Shown here: positions 22,406 through 32,265 of the stretch, in pieces
How positions within the stretch are numbered: the stretch's first letter is position 1
How the letters are laid out: each line of letters starts with the position of its first letter
Assembly: GCA_009733775.1 (NCBI GenBank)
Contig: WOGZ01000020.1
Location: forward strand, 177,189 to 241,188
Source: Alectoria sarmentosa
Taxonomy: Eukaryota > Ascomycota > Lecanoromycetes > Lecanorales > Parmeliaceae
Length of the DNA stretch: 64,000 bases
Direction: 5' to 3'
Made by a program: the position numbers and the translations under genes
Notes under the pieces: model-generated
The model's input: only the letters and a program-made list of their open reading frames with translations
Database searches by the model: none
Told to the model about the DNA's origin: nothing

Positions 22406-22790
22406 ATGTACGATTCCCTGGATAGGAGAGCTGTGCATTTGACGATATCCATGATGTGTTCTAGCGGATTTCTGGCACGCAATTGCGGTGCCTACGGTGC
22501 TCAAAAGTTTACTACTTTCCGGCCACGTTGCTGGAGATGCGCCTTTCCATCATCTCGTCTCGCGCATGTAATATTCGATTGTCTCGAGGCTTTTGTCTTT
22601 TGTCTTTTGATCTTTATATGAGAAATGCGATTTAGCTAGAGTGAATAGACAGGATCCATCATCATACATGCCAATTCAATACCTTTTTTACGTCTAATTC
22701 ACGGCCCTCTCTGTCTATCATACAGAATGTACCTCACGCAGTATCTACACCGCAGAATCTTACACAGTGCACATGCCCCCCCTCTCAACA
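22406..22790. other. Convergent 3' intergenic region
   Basis: 385 bp between the 3' ends of the Hsp70 and RRF genes; it should hold both polyadenylation regions. No gene. Confidence 0.45.
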
Positions 22791-23806
22791 TCATCCCCCC
22801 TCCAACCCCTTCCTGCACCCCTCCACCATGCCTTTCGCCTCCCCCACCGCCCCCTCATTCACCCTCTCCACCTCCTTCTCCGCCTTCCTCAGCTCGTCCG
22901 GCCCGACCAACCGCCCCAATTCCATACTCCGATGCCTCTTCCTCTGCGCCCCTCTGGCCTCCCGGAGCGCAAACAGCGCCTCCTCCCCTTTTTTCTCGGC
23001 GACCTTCTTCGCCGCCAGACGCGACTCGGCCGTCACGGGCGGGATGGCGACGGTCAGGGTTAGCGGGTCGGTGGGCGAGGTGGTGTAGCTCAGCGAGGGG
23101 AGCGAGGCGAGGGATGAGAGGACGGGTTTGAGGTGCTGTTGGGGTTCGGTTCGGATCAGCGCTTGCTCCTGTCAATTGCCTTTTCTAGAGATTTCGAAAG
23201 GGTAAAGGGAGGGGGGGGTGTTTGTGAGGATGGTAAGGGAAAAACTGAACGTACGTCCTTCTCCCCGACCAGTACCCCGACGTTGCGCCCCCGCGCCACC
23301 ACGCTGGCTACATCACCCAATGTCACACTCTCCCTCTCCCTCTCCCTCTCCGCCTTTCCCTTTCCTTTTCCCTTTTCCCCTCCCTTGTCCTTTTCCTTTT
23401 CCTTCTCCCCACCCTCCCTCTTCCCCAAAACCACCCGCAGCCCCTCAATCTCGTCCGCGTTGCTGCCCCCGGCTTTGATCTTGCCCAGTTCACTTTTCAG
23501 GTGCGCGTGCGCGCGCGCGATGGCGGCCGAGTAGTCGGAGAGGTCGAAGGGGTCGTGGGATTGGAAGTGGACTTGGGCTTTGGAGCCGTTGAGGGCGACG
23601 GCGCGTTTGGAGTCTTGCTTGGCGCTAATGTCTTGCTTGCCGCCATTGGCGCCTTTTCTGAGGAGGGCGGGGGTGCTGCTTAGGGTTCGTTTAAAGGAGG
23701 AGGAGGAGGAGGTTGGGTTTTGGAGATGGAGACGGCATGGGGGGAGGGGGTGCGTAAGGGTGCGGCTGAGTGGGGTGGTGAGGGCGGTGGGGAGCTTCGC
23801 TCGCAT
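22791..23806 (-). CDS. RRF1: Mitochondrial ribosome-recycling factor
   Basis: Two exons, 23806-23255 and 23168-22791, with an 87-bp phase-0 intron; 309 aa. An Arg/Ser/Thr-rich presequence with no acidic residues (MRAKLPTALTTPLSRT) indicates mitochondrial import. The RRF domain runs from about residue 85 (DPFDLSDYSAAIARAHAHLK) to the C-terminus (IPPVTAESRLAAKKVAEKKG, GAQRKRHRSMELGRL). The pattern P-P-x-T-x-E-x-R is the RRF hallmark. RRF splits post-termination ribosomes with EF-G. Unusual: at about 131-160 the first helix is followed by a charged low-complexity insert of Lys, Glu, Gly and Arg (GEKEKEKDKGGEKGKGKGK), encoded by a purine-only strand. It lies near the boundary of the RRF head and tail. 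I would expect this loop to be disordered. Confidence 0.87.
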
Positions 23807-24056
23807 TGCTGCGTGGAGCTGTGGTGGAGGTTTTATGGAGTTTGGAGTTTTGATGTCAGGGCTGCGCTAGGCTTCTTTGGGACGGCTGTCTGCTTTTCCT
23901 TTTCCGGTGATGTTCTCTCGGTTCAACTTGTTCGAAGGGAAAGAAGTATGTTGATGAATCTAGAAGGTCTAATTATGTACAGTCTATCTTAGGCTCTATA
24001 TATTCGAGACCCATAGAACACAATATGTCGTTCAAGCCTCTCAGCTTGAAATGCCT

Positions 24057-25623
24057 TCATGCCTTAACTTCCTTCATACCACCGCTCCCAGCGTTCGAAG
24101 CTTGCTCGGCAGGCAATATACTCCTCACTTTCTCCAACAACGATTTCTCATCATCAGGAAAGTAGCTGTCGTTGCGGTGCACATATCTCTCCACATGCCC
24201 AAGAACATCCTTCTCCCCCAGCCTTTTGAATTTGTCGTAGCTCCCTCCAAACAACTTCTGCATTAGAGCTTGTGCTTGCTGATCCCCATCCCCGGACACC
24301 AAAGTAGCTTCATTGGCTTTTTTCTCATCTCCAACTGTAGCTTTGTGCCCTCGAACAGCCTTTAGCTTCTCTACCACAGCCATCACATCAGCCTTTTGCT
24401 CCCTGCTATCCCACTGAATAAACTCCCGATCCAAGTACTTCCTCGCGAGAAGGAGTCGTTCCCCAAGCATTTCACTCATACCCCACTCATCTGACGCAGT
24501 TGCTGGCCCCATTCCGATAAACGTCTCCCTACCAAATTCCACTGGCTCGTACTCCACAGCTTTCGGCGATTTCCGTTTAGCTTTCTCGTTCAGATACTGT
24601 TGCTCCTCTTCTGTCCATTTCTCCTTTTCAGGGCCACTACCGTCGCGTCTGTCAGAGTCACCTCGGGAGCCACGTTTCCGCCGTCGGGGTTCAGGTTGAT
24701 CACTGTGTTGAGAGGGTCGCGAGCGACTATCACGGCTGCGGCCTGGCTGTACGGCGCGTCCTTCGCCTCTCTGCGTCCGCGTTTGAGAGCCGGTTTGCAA
24801 GGATCGGCCAACGTTTTCGGATGGTTGAGTACCAGTGGAGCGAACTGATTCCTTTAGAGGAGGTTGCTGGAATTTATTCTCTCTAGGAGAGCCTTGTTGG
24901 AGACCATTCATATCGTGATGAGGGTAGTGCCTCTCAGCGCTGTAGCTACCTTTCGGGTTTCGAGACCGCAATATCGATCTTTCCGAGGGACCTCTTGTCT
25001 CATCAGGAGGAGCGACCTTCCGGACATCCCTCATGAAATAAGTCCCCTGTGCTATCTCAGGCTTAACACCCAAGCTTCTCGCATCCACTACCGGTTGTGC
25101 CGCCTCGCGGCCAGCGGGCACTCCAGCTCTTGGAAGTGGCTGACCTCTACCACGATCCATTGTAAACCTCTCACCATCTGATGATCGGGCTCCTCGGGGG
25201 CCATCAATAACATCTTTGCTCAACGGGACTCCTCCAAGATGCCGCGAGGCGAACACGGCTGGCTGGCCGCTTTGAGAACCTCTTGAAGGCACAGATCCGA
25301 AGATGGCATTTCTATGGCCAGGTGAAGACTTGTCACGAGCAGCTGAGTCCTGATAAAGGTTTTCAATAGAATAGGTTGCTTCTTGGAGACGTTTGGCGCG
25401 GCTGAATAAGGGCTTTGATGGTTCTGTAGCGATCGATCAAAAGAGTGAACACCTAGAGGCCCCCCAGGGCTCAACGCATACCTTCTACAGTTCTTTCCTT
25501 CAAAACTTCCTGAGCGCGACCGAATGTATTGTGGATGTAACGATGAGAGGAGGCGATCGTGCTTCTCGATTGGATGATCGGTCTGCCTCTGCCAATTGCG
25601 GAGTAAATGTGCCATTTTTGCAT
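24057..25623 (-). CDS. Mitochondrially targeted protein of unknown function
   Basis: Two exons, 25623-25482 and 25423-24057, joined through a 58-bp GTATGC...CAG phase-1 intron; 502 aa. The intron joins TVE to EPSKPLFSRAKRLQEATYS without a frame break. The first 35 residues (MQKWHIYSAIGRGRPIIQSR) are rich in Arg, Ser and hydrophobics and lack acids, a good mitochondrial presequence. A long disordered Arg/Ser/Gln region (about 100-300) leads to a structured C-terminal half with KWTEEEQQYLNEKAKRKSP, FGRETFIGMGPATASDEWG and LLARKYLDREFIQWDSREQK. I do not recognise a named family. A mitochondrial ribosome or expression factor is possible but unproven. Alternative starts at 25839 or 25751 (another frame) were not chosen because they lack a targeting signal or do not splice. 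Confidence 0.75.
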
Positions 25624-25899
25624 GGCTCGAGGAGCTTCAATCCACCTGGAAGCCACCTGGAGGCTGCAGGACTCGAGTTGATGATCTGCTGAATGGATCC
25701 CCGAGAATGAGATCTTTGAAAAAGCTGCCGCGGGACTTGCCGAAATCCCATTCCGCAAACGCCAAGACGCGCTAGTGTACGGCGCTTCCAAGCAAAGTAC
25801 CAGCACCACGCACTTTCTCTTCTTGACTTCCACGACCATCCAACTTTCTACTCTACACGTTCACATTATTACAATAATTCCTCCGACCCGACTTTCAAA
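25624..25899. promoter_or_regulatory. Bidirectional promoter, mitochondrial protein / CDC26
   Basis: 276 bp separate the divergent start codons, so one short region must drive both genes. No particular site is identified. Confidence 0.45.
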
Positions 25900-26151
25900 A
25901 TGCTCCGCCGCAAGCCAACAACCATAGCCCTCACCACCGAAGACATCGCCGCCTACGACGACCATCGCGCCGCCGAGCGCAACCGCAAGGAAAATGTGTA
26001 TCCGAACAAGACTGGTAGTGCTGTTGCCAAGGGCGATGGGAAAATGGATCCGAACGATGAGTTGAAGCCTTTGCCGGCGGATAGACCGAGGATTAGGAAC
26101 GCGGGGTCTGCGAGTGGCTTGGGAAGGGAGGAGAGGATTGTGGGGCGGTGA
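25900..26151 (+). CDS. CDC26: Anaphase-promoting complex subunit CDC26 (APC12)
   Basis: Single-exon 83-aa frame. The N-terminus MLRRKPTTIALTTEDIAAYD closely resembles the CDC26 signature (MLRRKPTxxxLxxxDI). In the family these N-terminal residues insert into the TPR groove of APC6/Cut9 and stabilise it. The tail is basic and low-complexity and ends GREERIVGR, as in other fungal CDC26 proteins. It is part of the ubiquitin ligase that drives anaphase. It shares a short divergent promoter with a mitochondrial gene. The minus-strand 184-aa frame covering the same bases is antisense. Confidence 0.9.
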   Translation: MLRRKPTTIALTTEDIAAYDDHRAAERNRKENVYPNKTGSAVAKGDGKMDPNDELKPLPADRPRIRNAGSASGLGREERIVGR

Positions 26152-26829
26152 TGAGCGGGGATACCCTGGTGGACTGGAAAACTGCTGTGATGGTTGTCGG
26201 AGAATGATGGTGGAGAGATGTTGGTCTTGAAGATGGTTGAATTTTACTGGAGTGGCTAGGAAACAGACGCATGTTCCTAATGACGCGATTGGACGCAAGA
26301 CAGAACGAGTATCCAGAGTCAGGTATGGCAAGGAGATGGTATGCAAATTTCTTGTTGCCCACCGGATTCTGAGATGGGCCCATGGAGCCCAATGAAAGAA
26401 TAGGTCAGCATTCATAATTCGATTTACACATTCTGGAGCAAGGCTGAATGAGTGTCCAAACCACCAAAGCCTTTCGATTGTCCACTAAAATAATGCCGCT
26501 GAAAAGACGCTCGCTAATATGCTATCAGGAAGGACAGGAATAGGAGATGCCTGGCATCTGGAAGAGAGTATTATCAGATGACCAGACCACCTTCCATGCT
26601 TTTATTCCCACACCTATGACAATGCTGGACCACGAGTACCCGCTATGCAGTAAGGAAGGATTCTTCGCAGCGCTATGCTGGAGTCTGATATGGCTAAACA
26701 CGAATCGAAAAGCCAGAGATGAGCGCAGATATTTGGCCTAGAGTATGAAGAAGAGAGTGGTCGAGCATTGATATGGCACGACTCGAGGTCTCTGTTCCAG
26801 AGCCCAACAATACTAGAGGCGGTTGGCCA
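26152..26829. other. Convergent 3' intergenic region
   Basis: 680 bp between the 3' ends of CDC26 and the GPI-anchored protein gene. Short frames only. The antisense frame of CDC26 continues into this stretch without coding signals. Confidence 0.45.
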
Positions 26830-27568
26830 TCAGAGCATAAACATGAATCCACCCATCACGCCACCGAGGACAATGAGGAGACCATATGTTCGTCCGAACC
26901 CAAGGGCGAGAGCCTGGACACGGGCAGAAGCATCACTCTTGCTTGACGATGACGACCCTGTGGAAGATCCTCCAAAGCCTGTGAATGTATTGGTAGCGGA
27001 AGAGCCTCCACTGTTGGCCGCTCCCCCACCGGAGGTAGTCGTGGCTGTCATCGTGGAGATGGTCGAGGTGTTCACTCGGACAGGGTTTTGAGCGCCGCAA
27101 GGATTGTCTGAGCGGCAAGCACTCTGGCAAGATGAGTCTGTTTGTGCACAATTATTGACACAGTCGGTGGCTGCTTGGGTACACTCGTAGTAGGGGACGG
27201 TCTGGGAGTATTGACTCGAATTTGGTTGTTGGCCGTTACTGCAGATGCAAGAGTAGGCCAAGGAGGTCTACCTCATCGATTAGTAAGGACATACCATGAC
27301 GGTAACACTAAGAATGCTCACCGGATCGCAGGTATTTGCTTTCGGTTGGCCCGATGCTCCTGGAAGTTGCAGGCAAATGAGTGGGCAGGCACTCTTCTGA
27401 TCATTGCACCATTGGTCTGTACAATATCAGAATATGGTCAACACCATTCCTCGGAAATAGCATCTCGCCTTTAGTTGTGTCACTGACGGAATTGGGGTCA
27501 ATGGATTGGCAGACAGCCACCTGGCCGAGGGCTATGATGGCAACGGTAACGAATGTGCTGAAATGCAT
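26830..27568 (-). CDS. GPI-anchored Cys-rich cell-surface protein (DUF7707-like)
   Basis: Three exons, 27568-27469, 27416-27322, 27267-26830; 210 aa. The signal peptide is MHFSTFVTVAIIALGQVAVC. The mature domain has a regular Cys pattern: QWCNDQKSACPLICLQL, NTCDP, YSCICSNG, YYECTQAATDCVNNC, QSACRSDNPCG. This is the pattern of a fungal secreted domain I associate with DUF7707. A Ser/Thr/Gly-rich stalk and a hydrophobic C-terminus (YGLLIVLGGVMGGFMFML) imply a GPI anchor at the wall or membrane. Intron 1 (27417-27468) starts with GC, not GT: AAAG|GCGAGA ... TACAG. Only this junction restores the reading KDQWCN, so it is most likely a GC-AG intron. Intron 2 is an ordinary GTGAGC...TAG of 54 bp. 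Confidence 0.85.
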
Positions 27569-28181
27569 CTTGAGTTGGATGATTTCGATGAGGTCAATGC
27601 TCTTGTGTGATGGAGTGTTTGGGCTATGTGTCTGTCAGCTGTCGAGTGTTTGAGTGCGGGGACTCTTGCAAGAGTGGGCCCGAGATGCAAGGATGGCTCA
27701 CTAACCAGCCTCTTTCTCAAACTTTCGTCTCGAGTGTAGTAGTGTATCTACTGTAAATGCAAAGTGCAGCGAATGTATAGACTACGAAACGAATGAACTG
27801 CCGCTGTGCATGTGTCGAGAAGTGAGAAATATTGTTAAGAAAGAAGAGAAGTAATGGTAAAAAGAAAGGCGACGGAAAAGCAGTGGATGCATCCTACATT
27901 CGATTGTGGAGCTGTTCGGGATTCTGCACACTGCACCATGCACAGGCTTGAAGGAACCGTCGAGTAGCGGCGGGAACTACCCGTTATTGGTTTGGTGTGC
28001 TAAAATTGGCCAGGACCCATGCCTAATGCATGTCACCTGCAGTCGTCAAAAACGTCAAATACGAGGTCAAGGCGCGCCACTTTGGACCTCTCTTGTGTGT
28101 ATCAAAGTGATCATAGCATAGATATCAGAAGGCCACACTAGATACTAGATACTCCACTCTGTTATATACATATCCTGATGG
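27569..28181. promoter_or_regulatory. Divergent intergenic region
   Basis: 613 bp between the starts of the GPI-protein and PX-protein genes. It includes A/G-rich tracts at 27825-27875. No specific sites called. Confidence 0.4.
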
Positions 28182-28999
28182 ATGGAGAGCTCGGAATCCG
28201 AACCTTCGGCCGAGAATCATGACATCTCCAACGGCCACCTTCCCGAGGTAGTAAGTGGGGCAGAATCCTCTCCGTCCTTGATTCCACCGTATTGGTCTCA
28301 TCGGCGCTATGAATCCTATTCATCCGTCAAGAACACAAGGCCGCCTCCCATCACTTTGGAAGACCACACCGAGGAACCCTCCGAGCAGAGCGGTGCTCTC
28401 TGGGCCAAGAGCATCACTATTGACGATCATGTCCTCCTGAGCGGGACCCTACCTAACGTTGGGAGTTTTGTCGTTTGGAATTGCAAGATTGAGACGCTCG
28501 ATGTGAGTCTGGTCTCCCTCCTTTGTGAGCGGTCCTGCTGCTTTCTGAGCTCGTATTATTTGCAATCCTTTTGCCACGCTAACGGCTCCGAAGGGCGGGT
28601 CCATCATGATCAGAAAAAGGTCAATGCCACTTTGACTTTCATACAGGTCTCGTTAGACTGAGATCAGCAGATACTCCGAGTTCGATGATCTACGACGGAA
28701 GCTGTTAATGACGTTTCCCAAATCAGGCGGTGCCATGCCATCGTTGCCACCGAAAAGCCTTTTCTGTGAGCTTTGTCATCCTCCCCAGATCTCCTTTTTT
28801 TGGACTGACCTTTGCGAAAGATAAATTCCGCCCTTCCTTCCTCGAGAAAAGGAGGACTGGTCTGGCGTACTTTTTGAAGTGTGTGAATTGCTCGCGGCAC
28901 TGACCACCTCTAAGCATAGACTGACTGGTCTGCAGCTGTGTCCTGCTCAATCCTGACCTCTCATCCGCGCCTGTAACGAAGGAATTTATCTTCAGCTGA
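28182..28999 (+). CDS. PX-domain protein (YPT35-like)
   Basis: Five exons, 28182-28502, 28594-28619, 28671-28765, 28821-28878, 28936-28999; 187 aa. After a Ser/Glu-rich N-terminus, the PX domain begins at about residue 78 (WAKSITIDDHVLLSGT, SFVVWNCKIETLDGGSIMIR). It continues as KRYSEFDDLRRKLLMTFP, containing the RYSEF phosphoinositide-binding motif, then the Pro-rich loop PSLPPKS and KFRPSFLEKRRTGLAYFLN. It stops ten or so residues after CVLLNPD, so it is essentially a bare PX domain like yeast Ypt35. PX domains bind PI3P on endosomes or vacuoles. Exon 2 is a 26-nt microexon; skipping it would remove the strand before RYSEF and shift the frame. Without splicing the frame stops at 28661 and loses the lipid-binding motif. 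Confidence 0.88.
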
Positions 29000-29542
29000 G
29001 CATTATACATCATGGGGATGGGTTAGGCTCTCCATGAATCTACTTATTGAGGATTGGCATGTATGGAGCAAGTCTGACTCGTGGATCTGATAGTGGGGGA
29101 ACACAACGCATGGGCATTCATATGGGCATCAGTATTGTATACAATCTTCTTCATATATCTGATAGTGGAGGAATCGTATTGGAGGAAGACCGTAAGAGTA
29201 TTAGGATCGATACCGCTGTATATAACGGTCTTCGTGCACATATTATGCAAGAATTCGCATTGTCTTCGATTCATTCTCTCCCCCAAACACAGACTTGCTC
29301 TATGATCTGCCTCGTCACCACGACGCGGTGAAGCGCTATACCCATCTGAGAGTTTTTTTCCCGTTCCCTTTGAATCACCGGTAAACAAATGCTCGAAAAT
29401 ATAATAGTTTTAAAGATACTAAAATAGCGTTAGTAGTCGTATTAAATTTTCCATACTCGCTTAATTTTTATATCAGGTTCCTAGGCTTCCCAGTATTCTC
29501 CGGAAACAATTCAATATTGAAGGTACACCGACGCCCAGCTCT
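29000..29542. other. Convergent 3' intergenic region
   Basis: 543 bp between the 3' ends of the PX and P450 genes. It holds a duplicated ATCTGATAGTGG motif at 29083 and 29157. The strip 29395-29480 is AT-rich. A hydrophobic 74-aa frame at 29081-29305 was not accepted. Confidence 0.45.
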
Positions 29543-31214
29543 CTAATCCCTGTGCACAGGCCTCAATCTCACCATCAATGGATCCTTCTGCCACAAGAAG
29601 AAAACCTTGAGGTTCTCTAACCACGACTTGCTCGAATCCATGAGCTCCAGATCGAATTCAAAAAGCACACGGGCAAGAATGATACGTATCTCGGCATACG
29701 CAAGACTCCGTCCGATGCAACCTCGCGGCCCCAGACTGAAAGGCTGCGAGGCTTCTCTTCGATCCTCGGCGTAGCGAACGTCTCCAAGCCATCGCTCCGG
29801 AACAAAGGACTCTGGATCTCGAAAGTTGAGCGGGGACCGAGAAGCGGCCCATGATGCGATGCCGACTCTCGTACCGCCGGGCACGAAGTGGCCGCCCACG
29901 ACTTCCCCCTCACCAGATGGCACGAGTCGCACCAAGGCGGTCGAGACGGGTGGCATGATTCGGAGAGCCTCGTCTAGGACTGCGAGCTGGTACTTCAGGT
30001 TGTTTACGCTGACCATGGTGATTTCGTGACTGTGGGCGAAGGTGCTTCGGATTTCGGCCACCAACTTCTGTAGGACGTTGGGATTCTTCAGGAGTTGGTA
30101 GGTCACGCCACTGAGTAGCGTTGCCGATGTCTCACTCCCAGCAACCATGAGCACCTCGAAAGTTGTCATGATCTCCTCATTTGACATCATTGTATTAGGA
30201 TCGTCCTTCTCAATCGCGCGAAGAGCATAGGACATGAAATCTTTCTGATCTGTCTTAGTGGCCATTCTCTTCGACACCATAGCTCTTGTGGTCGCAACGC
30301 TCCTCATTCGCAATTTATACGCCTTCGATCTTTGCATCAGCGGCACCATGAGGTGAGTCAGATGCGGAAAATATTTGAAAATTGACACTCTCCTGCCAGC
30401 CTTGAAGGCGACGTTTACAAAGTTTATCAACTGATTGTTTCCTTTCCTAATGCACTTCAAGGATTGGCCAAACGTAAGGTCACCTGTTCAGGTTAACAGC
30501 AATTGCTGATGTCAACTGGGGATGATTTGCCGCTTACCAATGATGTCAAAAGCAACGGATTCGTACCAGGCAACCATGTTCTGTGGCCCTTCTTCTGCGA
30601 TTTCGTGCAATGATCTCATCAATAGACTGACGTATTCTTGGATGAGAGGCTCTTGTTCTCTCACAGCCTTTTCAGAAAAGGCGTTCGCAAGTACTCGTCG
30701 CATCCGACTGTGCTCGACGTCGCTCTCAACGTTGAGAATACTCTCCACACCATTGACAGTTTTGGCCAATGCGACGGCTTAGCTCGGCGTCAGCAAGCTG
30801 AATTCCACAAGAGATTTTCGGTGTACCCACGATCTTTTTGCATAAGCGGCCTTCCCTTGTGAGTTGCCATGAGATCCTTCCATGCCGAAGGATCAATGAA
30901 TGACAATTCATCAGGGGCCACACGGACAACGTCGCCATAGCGTGCATGAAGTTTGAAGACAGCAAACGGCAATTGTCCGAAGAAAATGTTCCATGCCCAC
31001 GGAATACGACTCGAGGTCCAAAAGATCTGTCCGGGGAAATGTCTAAGAGAATGGAACAAGATGTTGTACAATACTACGCTGGCAAGATACATCATGTACT
31101 ACAATTCAAATGCCGTGTCAGTGGCCGTGGTGACAGGTGCATTGGATGAGGGAGAGGTACAGAAATGACGCAGGCCACAAAAAGCATCCAGGGGATGTCT
31201 AAGGGGAAAGCCAT
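29543..31214 (-). CDS. Cytochrome P450 monooxygenase
   Basis: Four exons, 31214-31161, 31098-30831, 30777-30538, 30483-29543; 500 aa, normal for a microsomal P450. An N-terminal membrane anchor (MAFPLDIPWMLFVACVIS, continued YMMYLASVVLYNILF across intron 1) places it on the endoplasmic reticulum. The oxygen-binding I-helix is AGSETSAT (about 302-309), ExxR is EALR, the PERW motif is FVPERW, and the heme loop is FSLGPRGCIG with Cys at about 443. All catalytic elements are intact. The SRMRR...FSEKAVREQEP segment is typical of fungal CYP families near benzoate-hydroxylase or trichothecene-type P450s; substrate unknown. Introns are 62, 53 and 54 bp. Intron 2 uses GTGGGT...AAG, the only junction keeping frame. 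No biosynthetic backbone gene lies nearby. Confidence 0.9.
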
Positions 31215-32265
31215 GATGCAAATACGAAGACCTTGGTACTTCGGAGAACCTATTCCGAAATTGATGTGGCTATTGCATCAAACAAGACAGCAGTGAAAGT
31301 TATACGCTTATCTAAGTAACAGGAGTGAGCGATGTACCGTAATGCCTGACGTGTGGTGATGACTGATTAGGGCTCAATTTTCCGGAGCACCAAGAATGGG
31401 AAGGTTCCCGTCAGCACCCACACCTTTTCAACAGTGCTACATAAAGACCTCTATGAAAGATGGCGGCAAATCGAGTCTCAAACCTGGTCTTAGCGATCCC
31501 CTCGATCCGATAACTCTCCATGGATCGCGACCTCTCATAGATGTATCGTGACCAGATATTGGTCCACCTCTTGACCGTAGGAAATGGAGATTCTTTCACT
31601 ATGACGCGGGAAACGACGAGGAGAGCCGAGAAGCCACCGAAAAGCCCAGCTTACACAGCTTTTTACCCGTGGAGTATGTCTAATGCTTTTTTAAGCCCAC
31701 GTCCCGCTCACCTTGAGCAGGCATGGCGTCGATGCTCTTGAACCATAGTGAATGACTGAACGAGGCTCCCTCTTCGAACCGGACGCTAGTGAGCTCCTGA
31801 CATGGTTCTTGAAGCTTGAGGTCATATTGATTGACGTGCGTGAGATGGCGTGTGGAGGAATCCAAGTGGGAAAGTTCAACGACTCAGAGACTCCTGGGCC
31901 CGCAAGGGAATACTTTGAGGTCGTCGAAAAGATTTAGTGTGGAGGCTTCAAAGGGCGGTGGACTGCTGTTTCAAACATGGGTTTCTCATGTACCTAGCCA
32001 TTCAATTGTGCTCTAAGGTGTTTCCTCTGGATCGCAAACATCTGTAGCTCATTTCGGAATAAAGGAAGTCGAGACTCCAGTTGTTTTTGGTGGCTTTTGG
32101 AGTAGTGGCGCCGCCGTTGTGCGGTGAAGCCTCCTCAAATTTTACGGGAGCAATCGCGACTACTTTGACTCTCTCCCACTTCATCCACGCGATGATTGAT
32201 CTCCCTCAAATTTCACAAATAGACTACTAGGAACAGAAAAATGATATTCTATCCTTCCGAACATC
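31215..32265. other. Intergenic region between divergent genes
   Basis: 1.05 kb between the P450 start and the SAS4-domain gene start. Several 60-aa frames occur on both strands (31411-31879), none with a domain. It may contain a decayed gene, but I cannot support one. Confidence 0.4.

Noticed and set aside
25861..26415. 184-aa minus-strand frame opposite CDC26
   Set aside because: CDC26 on the plus strand has a clear family signature; the antisense frame has no domain.
29081..29305. Hydrophobic 74-aa frame resembling a small membrane protein
   Set aside because: It starts at a non-ATG codon, lies between convergent 3' ends and has no recognisable family.
31411..31879. Several 60-aa frames as exons of a lost gene
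   Set aside because: No shared frame, no splice logic and no motif.
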